Source: Aurelia coerulea (lineage: Eukaryota > Cnidaria > Scyphozoa > Semaeostomeae > Ulmaridae). From it: DNA of 64,000 nucleotides. Shown one piece after another: positions 20,801 to 26,999 of the stretch; position 1 is the first letter of the stretch, and every line of letters begins with the position of its first letter. A model generated the notes under the pieces. It saw only the letters and a list, made by a program, of their open reading frames with translations, made no database searches and had not been told where the DNA came from. The position numbers and the translations under genes were made by a program. The stretch covers positions 4,845,896 through 4,909,895 of the forward strand of contig CM076957.1 in assembly GCA_039566865.1 (NCBI GenBank), in the 5' to 3' direction.

Positions 20801-22214
20801 TACAGTAGAAAGTAAGATTTATTGTAAATATTTGCAATGAATAGAAAAAAAACTGATACTTTGCAGGCAAAAAAAGTAGGCACATGCACCTACCTTTGTG
20901 GGAAAAATCTTTTCAGACAAACCTACCATCAAAGAGTTATCAATGTTCAATTATTTGTCCTTATTTTTGTATTATGCACAACAACAACATATACTTTTTT
21001 AAAGTATTTTGTATCATGTTGGCAACATAATGTTGCATTTAGAAAGAAAGTTGCAGAAGTGTAATGCAAGTTGCAGGTACTGCAGCAAGTTTGCAACTCT
21101 TTTATTCATTGTTGGTAAACCATAAGCGATAGGACACCTAAAGTGTGTATCACTGTGAAAGTTTTATCAGTAGTGAACCACCTTAACCTTTTCTGTGTTT
21201 TTTAACTTATTTCTATTGGTAGTGAACCACCTTATCGCTTTTTTATGATTTTGAAATTTTTAGTTGTGAGCCCCTTAAGTACAGATCCGTCGTCGGTGTA
21301 AAGATGGTAGTCATAAGTTTACCAGCAGACCCGGCCAGAAATGTTTGATTTGATAACACAGGGTGTCCCAAAAAACATGTGGGCCGTTTGAATGGCAACT
21401 GTGGAGGAGCCATAAATTTAACTTTCCTGTTTTTCAGATTCGTGAATAGAATAGATTTCAACTTAGAGTTTGGCACCGAGTTTGTGTAAATCTGACAAGT
21501 GGTTGCTGATTTATTGAGAAAGAAAGTCACAATCACTGGTTGCTTCAAAACCAGAGGATTTTATCTCCGTTCTTAACCTTGTAACTTGAATTTTAACATT
21601 AAATGAACTTAAACTTTACAGTTATGCCAGGAAACGCATTTGGGAGTAATTAATGACCATATTCTTCAAGAATATCGACCAAGCAGCATGCTGAACGCAA
21701 TATTGTTGGCTTAAAACGACTTTATCACTTTTGAGAAGCAAAATATCTGATAGACGCATACAATGGCCCGAAGCACTTGTGTTGAACATTTCCATTTCTA
21801 GCATCCCTAGATATGTCCAATATTCTTAGTTGTCACAAAATTCAATGCATGACTATCTGTCTCACTTATAAACATCAGAAAACAAGGCTAGGTATGTTTT
21901 ATTCAATCAATTTCGTTGATATTAACGCAAGGGAGAATAATGAATCCTCTGGTTTTGAGGCAGCCAATAATTTAGGCTTCCTTGCTCCATGAATCAGCAA
22001 CTAGTGATCAGATTTACTCAAACTTGGTATCAACCTTTAACTTGAAGTCTCTTCTGTCAAGAATCTTAAAACCAGAACAATTGGATTTATGGCTGCTCCG
22101 CAGAAGCCACTTAAACAGCGCACATGTTTTTTGGGACACCCTGTATACTTACTCGCTCTGGCTATTGCCATTCTGTGATGTCGTCGACAAAGCGCTTGAT
22201 GTGGCATTTGGTGG
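2774..22214 (-). CDS. DYRK2-like: Class II DYRK protein kinase gene, 13 exons recognised, both ends missing
   Basis: This is a dual-specificity tyrosine-regulated kinase: family members autophosphorylate a Tyr in the activation loop during maturation and then phosphorylate Ser/Thr substrates in cytoplasm and nucleus. The exons, in transcript order, are 22214-22153, 19759-19695, 16758-16627, 13891-13723, 11882-11828, 11262-11210, 10083-10051, 9264-9199, 7994-7922, 7116-7035, 6006-5956, 4885-4764 and 2834-2774. They total 1024 nt (about 341 codons), all with GT-AG borders, and reading phase matches at every junction. NAPA-type residues (FLGLNAKK), the DYRK-homology box (YRYEV), [37 protein letters not shown] and DMWSLG appear in order. 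The NAPA region marks class II (DYRK2/3/4) rather than DYRK1. The start codon, any further N-terminal exons, the rest of the C-lobe and the stop were not found. Introns run from 565 to 2936 nt and are full of transposons. Orthology within DYRK2/3/4 is unresolved. Confidence 0.95.
2936..3523. mobile_element. Foldback element, AACAAGG family, degenerate copy in a DYRK intron
   Basis: The left arm (AACAAGGacAcATTTTGTAA) and right arm (ending tgTCCTTG) are long inverted repeats, sharing inside them segments such as 'ctctcaaccagtaattcaaaac' and its complement. It is homologous to 8496-9084 and 58263-58858 but more diverged. Confidence 0.75.
3822..4430. repeat. 47-bp minisatellite, about 13 copies, in a DYRK intron
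   Basis: The unit contains GCTGCAAAGTTGAGAAAGTG, GCAAGATGCCAACAGTCGAA and a GGTTAAA joint. Copies differ at a few positions (cagtcg/cagccc/caggcg, ttgag/ttaag). Open frames on the minus strand are repeat translations (HFLNFAAL periodicity). Confidence 0.93.
4764..4885 (-). CDS. DYRK2-like: DYRK exon L, helix F/G
   Basis: This 122-nt exon (TTCACAG acceptor, GTAATC donor) encodes [35 protein letters not shown] and ACIME. The DMWSLGCIL helix F and the [12 protein letters not shown] segment match the DYRK pattern '[21 protein letters not shown]'. It ends on a codon boundary. Confidence 0.96.
5539..5786 (+). mobile_element. 5S rRNA-derived SINE (SINE3-like)
   Basis: Positions 5581-5640 contain GAAGTTAAG, TCGGTCG, GGATGGGTGACC and CCCGGGG in the order and spacing of the 3' half of 5S rRNA (AAGTTAAGC..GGTCG..GGATGGGAGACC), which includes the internal promoter boxes. 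A non-5S body follows (gcgacgttaaac, ggtcccacgcctgg), then an A-rich end (atgaatgaaaaaaa). It lies antisense to DYRK in the intron between exons K and L. Confidence 0.75.
5956..6006 (-). CDS. DYRK2-like: DYRK exon K, activation loop
   Basis: This 51-nt exon (GTTGCAG acceptor, GTAAGT donor) encodes [16 protein letters not shown]. The YTY motif carries the autophosphorylated activation-loop Tyr (second Tyr in known DYRKs). Vertebrate DYRKs have RAPE where this gene has RSPE. Confidence 0.97.
   Translation of the reverse strand, partial: FIRIYRADSTDPQKSY
6150..6326 (-). mobile_element. tRNA-derived SINE, minus orientation
   Basis: Read on the minus strand it starts TGTGGCGCAGTGGTGTAATC (A-box-like), followed by AGGGTTCAATACTCGG (B-box-like). 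A body follows with 'acttgagtgtcatgacaagg' and 'cccagcgcttggcgctaa'. A second copy is at 30354-30604. Confidence 0.75.
6680..6835 (-). mobile_element. LINE 3' end with hairpin (minus)
   Basis: On the minus strand the segment has an imperfect hairpin built from 'accgttcttggtgta' and 'tacaccaagagcgtt', followed by 'aatttattatgaatagaaaa'. The same tail occurs on the plus strand at about 10940-11155, so these are two copies of one retroelement 3' end. Confidence 0.6.
7035..7116 (-). CDS. DYRK2-like: DYRK exon J, DFG motif
   Basis: This 82-nt exon (TTCAAG acceptor, GTATGT donor) encodes [19 protein letters not shown] followed by SSCFEHQR. It supplies the Asn of the catalytic loop and the Mg-binding DFG. 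The one-base overhang makes Val with the next exon (EHQR-VYTY, as in other DYRKs). Confidence 0.97.
7922..7994 (-). CDS. DYRK2-like: DYRK exon I, catalytic loop
   Basis: This 73-nt exon (TTTTCAG acceptor, GTGAGT donor) encodes [12 protein letters not shown] and [12 protein letters not shown]. The HCD form of the catalytic HRD motif is typical of the DYRK family; the Asp is the catalytic base, and the Lys two residues later is conserved. The exon stops just before PEN, so the catalytic loop is split by an intron. Confidence 0.97.
8496..9084. mobile_element. Foldback element with 9-bp target duplication (Mutator-like?)
   Basis: Arms of about 265 bp begin AACAAGGGCAGATTTTGTAA and end with the complement. 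Perfect 9-bp direct repeats atgtgcagc flank it at 8487-8495 and 9085-9093. The 9-bp duplication and long arms suggest a Mutator-like non-autonomous element. It is in the DYRK intron between exons H and I. Confidence 0.85.
9199..9264 (-). CDS. DYRK2-like: DYRK exon H, helix D/E start
   Basis: This 66-nt exon (TTTTCAG acceptor, GTGAGT donor) encodes [20 protein letters not shown], then Arg and two bases of a Lys codon. It is nearly the DYRK2 signature '[25 protein letters not shown]'. The foldback element 8496-9084 sits about 115 bp downstream in the next intron. Confidence 0.97.
9392..9939. mobile_element. Mariner-type MITE, 548 bp, family 1
   Basis: Ends are CCGGGTGTCCCAAAAAAGTA and the complement of CCGTGTGTCCCAAAAAAAGT, flanked by TA. 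TA duplication and this end type point to the IS630/Tc1/mariner superfamily; there is no transposase frame. A copy in the other orientation lies at 35382-35923 and a truncated one at 23989-24180. It is in a DYRK intron. Confidence 0.85.
10051..10083 (-). CDS. DYRK2-like: DYRK exon G, 33-nt micro-exon at the hinge
   Basis: Only 33 nt long (TTTGTAG acceptor, GTAAGT donor), this exon encodes [10 protein letters not shown] with one base before and two after. It is the DYRK 'RNHxCxxFELL' gatekeeper/hinge strand, with Phe at the usual gatekeeper position. It was recognised from the family pattern and the phase match on both sides. Confidence 0.93.
10440..10740. mobile_element. Degenerate mariner-type MITE interior, family of 40173-40764
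   Basis: Segments 'tattgttctgtgt', 'tttaggccc' and 'ggtgctacaaa' occur in the same order as in 40410-40740, but terminal repeats are not visible. It lies in a DYRK intron. Confidence 0.5.
10900..11155 (+). mobile_element. LINE 3' end with hairpin (plus)
   Basis: It holds the hairpin 'taccgttcttggtgta' / 'tacaccaagatcggta' and ends 'attatgaatagaaaaaaaaa'. It is the sense counterpart of 6680-6835 and has no coding sequence. Confidence 0.6.
11210..11262 (-). CDS. DYRK2-like: DYRK exon F, beta-4 strand region
   Basis: This 53-nt exon (CGAATAG acceptor, GTAAGT donor) encodes [17 protein letters not shown] plus two bases of an Arg codon. It matches the DYRK 'DKDNxxNVIHM...F.FRNH' segment between helix C and the hinge. 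Both flanking exons join in phase. Confidence 0.94.
11636..11790. mobile_element. 155-bp MITE with CAGTATTACCCCGCCA ends
   Basis: Terminal inverted repeats CAGTATTACCCCGCCATTAA and (complement) CAGTATTACCCCGCCACTAA. No target duplication was seen. It starts about 37 bp downstream of the DYRK exon E donor. Confidence 0.75.
11828..11882 (-). CDS. DYRK2-like: DYRK exon E, helix C
   Basis: This 55-nt exon (TTTGTAG acceptor) encodes [18 protein letters not shown], including the helix-C Glu that pairs with the VALK Lys. The donor used here is a weak GTAGAA. A stronger in-frame GTAAGG lies 12 nt earlier and would remove VRKK, so two isoforms are possible. A 155-bp MITE starts about 37 bp into the downstream intron. 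Confidence 0.92.
12380..12558. mobile_element. Hairpin element, 179 bp
   Basis: Arms run from TTGTTGGGAGACGAGATAC inward to 'gctcatgcgc' and its complement, with a short centre. Several mismatches between arms suggest some age. Confidence 0.8.
12857..13519. repeat. Long inverted repeat, two arms of about 310 bp
   Basis: Arm 12857-13166 is complementary to 13208-13519 with only a few mismatches, around a 41-bp AT-rich spacer. The ends carry 'ctcagc..atgttgaactcag'. It has no coding capacity. The high arm identity implies a recent origin or ongoing gene conversion. It lies in the DYRK intron between exons D and E. Confidence 0.93.
13535..13680 (+). repeat. LINE-like 3' end grading into (TCAAA)n / (AACC)n / (AATC)n
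   Basis: 'gaccccttgaaaatcagcac' and 'gaagggttagcctccc' parallel the LINE 3' end at 19360-19400 ('ggccccttgaaaaccagctt'). Short tandem repeats follow, which change unit from TCAAA to AACC to AATC. It ends about 40 bp from DYRK exon D. Confidence 0.7.
13723..13891 (-). CDS. DYRK2-like: DYRK exon D, DYRK-homology box and N-lobe with glycine loop
   Basis: This 169-nt exon (TTTATAG acceptor, GTTAGT donor) starts [20 protein letters not shown], which is the DYRK-homology box directly before the kinase domain. It then gives [20 protein letters not shown] (glycine-rich loop) and [12 protein letters not shown], with the ATP-binding Lys in VALK. It is the longest exon recognised here, and the family match is unambiguous. 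Confidence 0.97.
13925..14663. mobile_element. Mariner-type MITE, 739 bp
   Basis: Ends CCGGGTGTCTCAAAATAAAG and (complement) CCGGGTGTCTCAGAAAAAAG, flanked by TA on both sides, with subterminal inverted similarity over roughly 150 bp. It is immediately upstream of DYRK exon D, in the intron. Confidence 0.85.
14688..14806. repeat. 59-bp tandem duplication
   Basis: Two nearly identical units, each with 'tatacactattaaatcatcc' and 'ttcttgagacactcgacc', differ at one position (ggctgg/ggttgg). Confidence 0.9.
15005..16157. mobile_element. Degenerate mariner-type element, family 2
   Basis: It ends 'tctattgactcccccgg' before TA. Inside, 'ctttctgcagaaagcccc' and 'cttcctaaaaatgatgacac' are shared with 57187-57490, and 'cctcataatttcagaacgga' with 46282-46905. 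The left terminus is not visible. Confidence 0.65.
16248..16489 (+). mobile_element. tRNA-derived SINE, second family
   Basis: It begins with a tRNA-like head of about 71 bp: GCGGGGATGGCTCAGTGGTA (A box) and GGTTGTTCGAGTCCGCG (B box). A unique body and an A-rich tail (agatatagaaaaaaaa) follow. The A/B spacing is tRNA-like, but the extended body and tail argue for a SINE rather than a working tRNA gene. Confidence 0.78.
16627..16758 (-). CDS. DYRK2-like: DYRK exon C, NAPA region
   Basis: This 132-nt exon (TTTTCAG acceptor, GTAAGT donor) encodes the segment from [13 protein letters not shown] through [13 protein letters not shown] to GAPTNN. It matches the N-terminal autophosphorylation accessory (NAPA) region that class II DYRKs need for activation-loop Tyr autophosphorylation. 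The FLGLNAKK motif is diagnostic. A palindromic MITE lies 28 bp upstream of the acceptor, and the exon's reading frame stays open into it. Confidence 0.93.
16787..17000. mobile_element. Palindromic MITE, ACCATGGGTAG family, copy 1
   Basis: Arms begin CATGGGTAGTTAGACACTGC and contain 'ggagcgctggataata' and 'tctgcggagg'. The second copy is 17749-17951; diverged or partial copies are at 45947-46155 and 59771-59875. It lies 28 bp upstream of the DYRK exon C acceptor. Confidence 0.88.
17030..17385. repeat. Possible inverted-repeat element
   Basis: 'cgttcaca...gcacaatttgaaaacggca' near 17032-17068 is mirrored by 'gccattttcaaattgtgc...aatgtgaacg' near 17331-17380. The ends are unclear. Confidence 0.45.
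17749..17951. mobile_element. Palindromic MITE, ACCATGGGTAG family, copy 2
   Basis: Nearly the same palindrome as 16787-17000: it starts CCATGGGTAGTTAGACACTG and ends with the complement CAGTGTCTAACTACCCATG. The arms show few mismatches. It lies in the DYRK intron between exons B and C. Confidence 0.88.
18054..18263. mobile_element. Mariner-type MITE, 210 bp, almost fully palindromic
   Basis: Ends CCGGGTGTCCCAAAATGATG and (complement) CCAGGTGTCCCAAAATGATG with TA flanks; the arms pair over about 70 bp each. Confidence 0.9.
18664..19014. repeat. Inverted repeat with about 120-bp arms
   Basis: The arm around 18667-18793 ('cacgggcaacgt' ... 'actaaagcatg') is mirrored by 18892-19012, with about 100 bp between. 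It abuts the LINE 3' end that follows. Confidence 0.8.
19088..19435 (+). pseudogene. Non-LTR retrotransposon ORF2 C-terminus and 3' end
   Basis: The frame to the stop at 19213-19215 reads [20 protein letters not shown] followed by [19 protein letters not shown]. This is the short '[14 protein letters not shown]...SLYSFK' tail downstream of reverse transcriptase in many animal LINEs. The 3' UTR follows, ending in AT-rich ATGAAATA repeats. It is truncated at the 5' side and not functional. It is antisense to DYRK, inside the intron between exons B and C. Confidence 0.8.
19695..19759 (-). CDS. DYRK2-like: DYRK exon B, linker ending in the start of the NAPA region
   Basis: This 65-nt exon has a TATAG acceptor and a GTAAGG donor. 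In the phase set by its neighbours it reads [20 protein letters not shown]. The final LSP motif corresponds to the 'LTPEQAL' start of the conserved block in DYRK2, and the split last codon becomes Ala with the next exon. The other two frames contain a stop or break phase. Confidence 0.78.
20192..20890 (+). pseudogene. Non-LTR retrotransposon C-terminal zinc-knuckle tail and 3' UTR
   Basis: The frame ending at 20542 contains [15 protein letters not shown], then [13 protein letters not shown] and [20 protein letters not shown]. This is the Cys/His tail ('HKFRHNFRDTLNPLC...E.T.HFLLHC') found after the reverse transcriptase in a group of animal LINEs. Only the tail is present. The 3' UTR has 'gtagagtaattttgtaagta' and 'gaggtagtcattgtcttttgc' and ends near 'aatgaatagaaaaaaaa'. 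A related 3' UTR is at 49060-49232. It lies in the DYRK intron between exons A and B. Confidence 0.8.
21122..21242. repeat. Dispersed repeat, copy 1 (second at 34665-34792)
   Basis: Shared blocks are 'gataggacac', 'aaagtgtgtatca', 'tttttatcagtag' and 'ggtagtga.ccacc'. The ends aagcgata/tatcgctt are inverted, so it may be a small MITE. Confidence 0.65.
21359..22143. mobile_element. Mariner-type MITE, 785 bp, next to the DYRK exon A donor
   Basis: Ends CAGGGTGTCCCAAAAAACAT and its perfect 20-bp complement. The right flank is TA; the left is CA (probably mutated TA). Subterminal inverted similarity extends about 180 bp. The right edge lies 9 bp from the exon A boundary, so the intron's first bases are GTAAGTA and then the element. 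Confidence 0.87.
22153..22214 (-). CDS. DYRK2-like: DYRK exon A (most 5' recognised), Ser/Thr/Asn-rich
   Basis: This 62-nt exon follows a TTTTAG acceptor and ends at a GTAAGT donor. It encodes about 20 residues rich in Ser, Thr, Asn and Gln (starting [10 protein letters not shown]) and ends in two bases of a codon that the next exon completes as Glu. Class II DYRK N-termini are poorly conserved and Ser-rich, so support comes from splice sites, phase and composition rather than homology. A mariner-type MITE begins only ten bases downstream of the exon, inside the intron. Confidence 0.6.
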
Positions 22215-22313
22215 CTAAAATAAGAGAGATAATTCATTGAGACACATGGCAAAGAAAAGGCGTCCGATCAAGTTATAATGGCACTACATTCCTTAAAGAC
22301 CCATAAACCATTT

Positions 22314-22717
22314 AGCCTGCGTGCAGACAATACCCAAGGAAAGGTATAGTCTGCGCAACGCCGCTCAATTTCGTGTATTGTATGCGTCATCATTTAATTT
22401 CAATCGCTGTTTCAATGGCCCTTTCTGCTTAGCTTCAGTTTATTGCCTGCTGTAGGGTACTTAAAATTCCAGAGTATTGTGTTGTTAATAATATTTGCTT
22501 AGAAAACAAAGCGAAGCCTGAGATTTAATCACCTGATAGCCGTTCTCAAATCTGATTGCTTCCTCGATTCGCAGGAAAGCGATGTTATTGGCTGCTACAA
22601 CAATAAGTTTTCTTTGTTATAACTATTGCAAAATAAATGCTGAAGCAGGCACTACACGAAAATGAGCGACGTTGCGCAGACTATACCTTTTCCTTGGGTA
22701 TAGTCTGCACGCAGGCT
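22314..22717. mobile_element. 404-bp inverted-repeat element with 11-bp target duplication
   Basis: TIRs AGCCTGCGTGCAGAC and complement, extending inward about 55 bp ('taccc aaggaaaggtatagtctgcgcaacg'). Perfect direct repeats ataaaccattt lie at 22303-22313 and 22718-22728. The long duplication suggests a Mutator-like or other long-TSD superfamily. Confidence 0.88.
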
Positions 22718-22954
22718 ATAAACCATTTAGCTATACTTTAAAAAATCTCGATCAAGCGGTATTTTCATGCATTTTTATGTCAAATGTTCGATTGAGTGGC
22801 GTTAGAGATTCTATCACTGTTGTTCATATTCAAAAATTCTACAAATGTATTGAAATATCGCTCGATCCGGAATTCTTTGCAGAAAACCTGAAAGGCATAT
22901 TGCATGCAGGTGCTAGAAACTTTTACAGGCAGCATAGGACTGGAATCCTTCAAA

Positions 22955-23250
22955 TCTTTAAAAAGGTGGGTGTAAAATTCTATTACATTTTGCTTTGGAA
23001 TAAATGGCTTGAAAGGAACTTCTGGCGGAAATTCAATTATTTTCAAAAACATTCATGAAAAATTTTGAAAAAAATCAAATCATCGTAAATCCTAAACCAA
23101 TAGAAGAAAGAACTCAAGGTATCAATAAATTTCCACGGCAGATTTACAGCAAAAACCCTAAGGTCCTTCCAAGCCATTTATTTGAAAGAAAACTGTAATC
23201 TTTTTAAAGATTTTTAAAGACCAACCTTTTTAAAGATTTGAGCCCTATAT
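22955..23250. repeat. Dispersed repeat related to 62470-62890
   Basis: 'aaatctttaaaaaggt' starts it; 'caataaatttccacggcaga' and 'tttttaaagatttgagccct' follow in the same order as at 62474-62888. A third, more diverged fragment is at about 57535-57690. Confidence 0.65.
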
Positions 23251-23559
23251 TTTGCACTGAAACGTGATCAGTAATTTTGTTATGTAATCTAACTGACATG
23301 CCTGCATAAGATTGTAGCACCTGCATGCAATTAGGGTTCTAATTGTAAAGTTTTTGCCGCAGTTAAATTACGCTTTACCATAACAAAACAAAACAACCAG
23401 CTGAATTATAAAACTCGCTATTTCAGTCCTTTGTTTTTTCATAAGGCCTAGAAACAGCAAAGCAATCATTACGATTGAGGATATAGTCCAAATAATTAAT
23501 CAAGATTCGTCAGTTGACGAAATTTGTTGATTTGATTGATTTCAAATTTAGATTTCAAG

Positions 23560-23960
23560 TTGAATACACGTATTCTTTTTTAAAAGAAACTAAGAATTTG
23601 GGCCAGTACTGGAAGTTTCTTAAAATTGTCAGATTTTGAGCACTCAGAGTTTCTTACGAGTTTCTTAGAGGTTCCATAACAATCTTCATGTTCACTACCT
23701 GTGCCCTCGTGAACATTTCAAAACAAGGTTTTTTAAGCCTTTCCGATGTTTAGACATTACTCAAGTACCTTACGAGTAATATGATACAGGAAACAAGTGA
23801 AAGTAAAGTAAAAACATGTCGAAGATTTCCTTTATCAAAATAAATAGTTTCTTAGCTTATATTTTCCCAGCACTGGAGTTTCTTAATTTGTTGGCGATCT
23901 GAGAGTAGACTTTCTTATAAGCAGTTTCATATAAGAAAAAATGCGTTTATGTGTCGTCCA
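23560..23960. repeat. About 330-bp dispersed repeat (inverse copy at 31580-31895)
   Basis: 'gtttcttacgagtttcttagaggttccata', 'gtaccttacgagtaatatgat' and 'cttatattttcccagcactgg' occur here and, complemented, at 31580-31895. No TIRs or coding sequence are visible. Confidence 0.75.
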
Positions 23961-23988
23961 GTCACCTCACCGGTCAATTGGATTGGTA

Positions 23989-24182
23989 CCGGGTGTCCCA
24001 ATAAAAAGTACTCCCGTTTGAAAATTTGCGAAAATTTGATTATCAACTAATCTAAAATTTTCTATCTTCTCTCTATCGTCAATGATCCAAAATTATTCAA
24101 GGATGGTAAAATGTTTGTTTTCTTTATGTAAAGGGAATGAAATAATTCATTGACAAAATCTCGTTCTGAGCTATCCTCTTTG
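23989..24182. mobile_element. Truncated mariner-type MITE, family 1
   Basis: It starts TA-CCGGGTGTCCCAATAAAAAG, resembles the 35382-35923 copy ('gatggtaaaatgtttg'), and is cut off where the next element begins at 24184. Confidence 0.75.
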
Positions 24183-24183
24183 T

Positions 24184-24485
24184 TAAAGGGGCTCCGTCGT
24201 CAAAATGTAAACAAAACGATGATTTTCGCAGTTTTTTGAAAGGTGATATCACACAGGATTTTCGTATTTTTTTCAAAATGAAAGTTGCTGTTCGAGCATT
24301 ATTCCTTGTACTTCACTAAGGAACAAACCAAACATTCATATCTTCTACGATTGCTCGAATATAAGTGGATTTTTAACGGTCAATTTTGGTGGCTTGGGTG
24401 AAGCCACCAAACAAACTGCAGAGAACAATGGATGAACAATGGATAATCCCCGACACGTGCGAGTTTACAGATTAGCGAATTGCAT
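24184..24485. mobile_element. GGGGCTCCGTCG element, copy 1
   Basis: It starts TTAAAGGGGCTCCGTCGTCA; the centre has 'ggtggcttgggtgaagccacc', a self-complementary stretch. Full copy in inverse orientation at 48389-48711; a third, interrupted by a SINE, at 30230-30784. Confidence 0.82.
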
Positions 24486-24547
24486 CGATCGTCGGCGATT
24501 GCCGCATTTTGAGCATGCGTAGTTCACTTTTTCACACCCTGAGTCCA

Positions 24548-25000
24548 GTCATCATCATCATCATCACTTTCTTTAAAGTAGGCTTATAAATACATAAAAG
24601 ATAGCAAAATTACTGCTAATTTAGGCCTACTATTTAGCATACATATCAAAATGATTTAAAGGGAAAAAAGAATATTTACAACGGTTAAAAAGAACAATAT
24701 TGAATATGTAGCATAGCAGAATATCATGTCAGATACCCAGCCTGCAGTATGTATGTTTTGCATAGCATACAGTTGCAGTTCTCGCCCTTCCAACATTTAA
24801 TCAGGTTTTTAAAGATAGGAAGTGTGCTTGCTTGTTTCATTGCATTTGGCAAAGTCGATCAGAGTCTATTTCCAAGGAAAGAAATAGTCTCAATTCCAAA
24901 GGTCGCTGTATGCACTTTTGGAAGCTGTGAGTCGTTACCAAGTCTTAGATTGTAACCAATATTACGCTCAATGAAAGTACCCTTCACGAAAGGTGGATCT
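24548..25000 (-). pseudogene. LINE ORF2 C-terminus and 3' end, minus
   Basis: On the minus strand the frame reads YNLRLGNDSQLPKVHTATFG, IETISFLGNRL, a stop where the family has Trp (TGG to TGA), STLPNAMKQASTLPIFKN and then NCNCMLCKTYILQAG to a stop at 24724-24726. This is the 'YNLR...P...T..FG.E.I.FLG..LW..LP...K.S.SL..FK....W...C.C.LCK.Y....G' tail of animal non-LTR elements. The 3' end is a (TGATGA)n run at about 24550-24565. Confidence 0.85.
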
Positions 25001-26700
25001 AGGCTAGACTTTGCTTTACAAACTTCTGTCATAAGCAACTGCAAATTCCTTACGCGGATGGACAACAAGGTAAACAATTACAGAGCAGCGTCATATCATA
25101 TATTCTTACGCGCATAATTCCAATGATGAAATTAATCTTAACAAAGTAAGCTCACTCTCAATTTGGCACCCTGAGCTTAGAAAGGTGCTTCAAATAATAC
25201 TGAAGACTTTCATAGCACGACTCCTTACTACATGCTGCTTCGCAATTACGACAACAACATTCAAACATTAAGCCTTAATGAATGTCATGGCGTGAATGCC
25301 AAATTAGAGGTAACCATCCGGCACATGCATAAATTATTTAATTTTAATCTAATTATGTCAATTATATGATTATGAGGTCAACAAATCAAAAATATACGAG
25401 ATTATGTCATAGCTTCATTGGAGACGATTGTCCTGTCAAAGATGACAATTTGTGACATGTGGTATTCGTGTATTGGTGATTCAAACTACGTATGGTATTC
25501 TGAAGAAAGTCAACCGATCGACAAATTCACAACTCCTTTGGCTATTGAAAAATTAACGTGCTGAAGCACTTATCAAAGCCTAAGGCTCTTATTAAAGTAA
25601 AATGAATGGAGGCATAACAATCAAGTCTAAGAATAGCACAAGCCAAGGCAATGTGCTTTATGTTCTGAGTGTTTTCATCTATAGACTGCCCCAGTACATT
25701 GCACGAGTGCCCCCAAAGAAGCTGTTTTCAGCTTATTTGGTTTACTTTCAAATCTGCAAAATCAGAAGGGGACATAAACATCCCCCGGGTGTTACACCAT
25801 AGCCTCCACTTACTTTGATTGACACTGGCCAAATTTACATAGAAAATAAGCAGCGACACATAGAATGCCTTGAAACCTTGGTGCCGCACTCATTGGAGTT
25901 ACATGCACTCCACCAGTAACAAGATGAAACCTGACGATAAATCAAACGCACGGAAGGAGAAATCTTAACATCTTCCACTGAAATTCTATTTGATTCTGTC
26001 CTTGTTAATTTTGTTACATACTCAACGCTTTTACTTTGGCCTCACAAGTTTTGAGGTTTTTTGGGCCTTGATTGGTTGCTTTTACGACGTGGTCAATCGG
26101 GCATAGAAATCCATTTGTCTACAATCAATGACCACTTTGTACTAGCATGTCAATCAAAAATGATGAATCCTATTGTCACAAATCTGGCATTGTTCTATGG
26201 AACAGAACATTATTGTTTATTGTTATACTGTTTCTTGTTCTATGGTTCTATTGAACCATATGTTCTATTGTCTTATTAAGCCATGTTCTAAAGAAAAATA
26301 AGACTACAGGCAGATGGTGTTTTCCGTCTTCGAAATACAATTGTACTGATGCACGCAAATAAGCAATCAGAAAAATCCGAGGAGGTGGACAATTAAGCCT
26401 ACGCAATTCGCTACGGGAAAGTAAAGGTTCGAAACACGATAATTAGTTTCAGAAGGATGACATGAATATTAATGAAAACAAGAGGATTTGGACACAGTTG
26501 ATCTACTTACTAATAGTTGTTCCTAATCATTCAATACTAACATTTGCAACAGGATTGATAGCGTCCTTTATCAATAAGACAACACTAATAAAGGGAATGC
26601 AAGCACATGAAAGCGGTCAAATTTTTGGCCTATCACATATCAGAATTTCCCAAATATAGCATGGCACGTGTCACGGCCTATTCTTTTGAAAGGTTATTTT
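25001..26700. other. No gene recognised; short TGTTCTATTG-type repeats near 26175-26285
   Basis: No splice-flanked domain is seen on either strand. The 26175-26285 stretch repeats 'gttctat.g' motifs, whose complement recurs in the degenerate array at 34200-34590. Confidence 0.5.
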
Positions 26701-26724
26701 TTGTCAAAGGTTTATACTGCATAT

Positions 26725-26940
26725 GCTTAGATTCCCTTCAAAGACAAATGACGGAGATATATGACAACTTAAGTTAGGGGACTAGGTAATCTAAATATAG
26801 CCCATTGTATTCCATTGTAGTTGATGATTTCGAGAGATTATCAAAACAACTGGACAAATGAAGACACGTAGCCTTCTCTTGTTCTAGTTTTATACAAGAT
26901 GCTAGGTATATATCTGTCATTTGTCTTTGAAGGGAACGTA
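26725..26940. repeat. Inverted repeat
   Basis: 'attcccttcaaagacaaatgac' near 26730 is mirrored by 'gtcatttgtctttgaaggga' near 26914-26936. Internally 'ggggactagg' plus 'ctaaatatagcc' is shared with 19019-19050. Confidence 0.7.
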
Positions 26941-26999
26941 CAATGGTATGTAGTCTATATATAGAACAAAGAAACATTCAGACACATCACTGTTTCTTT

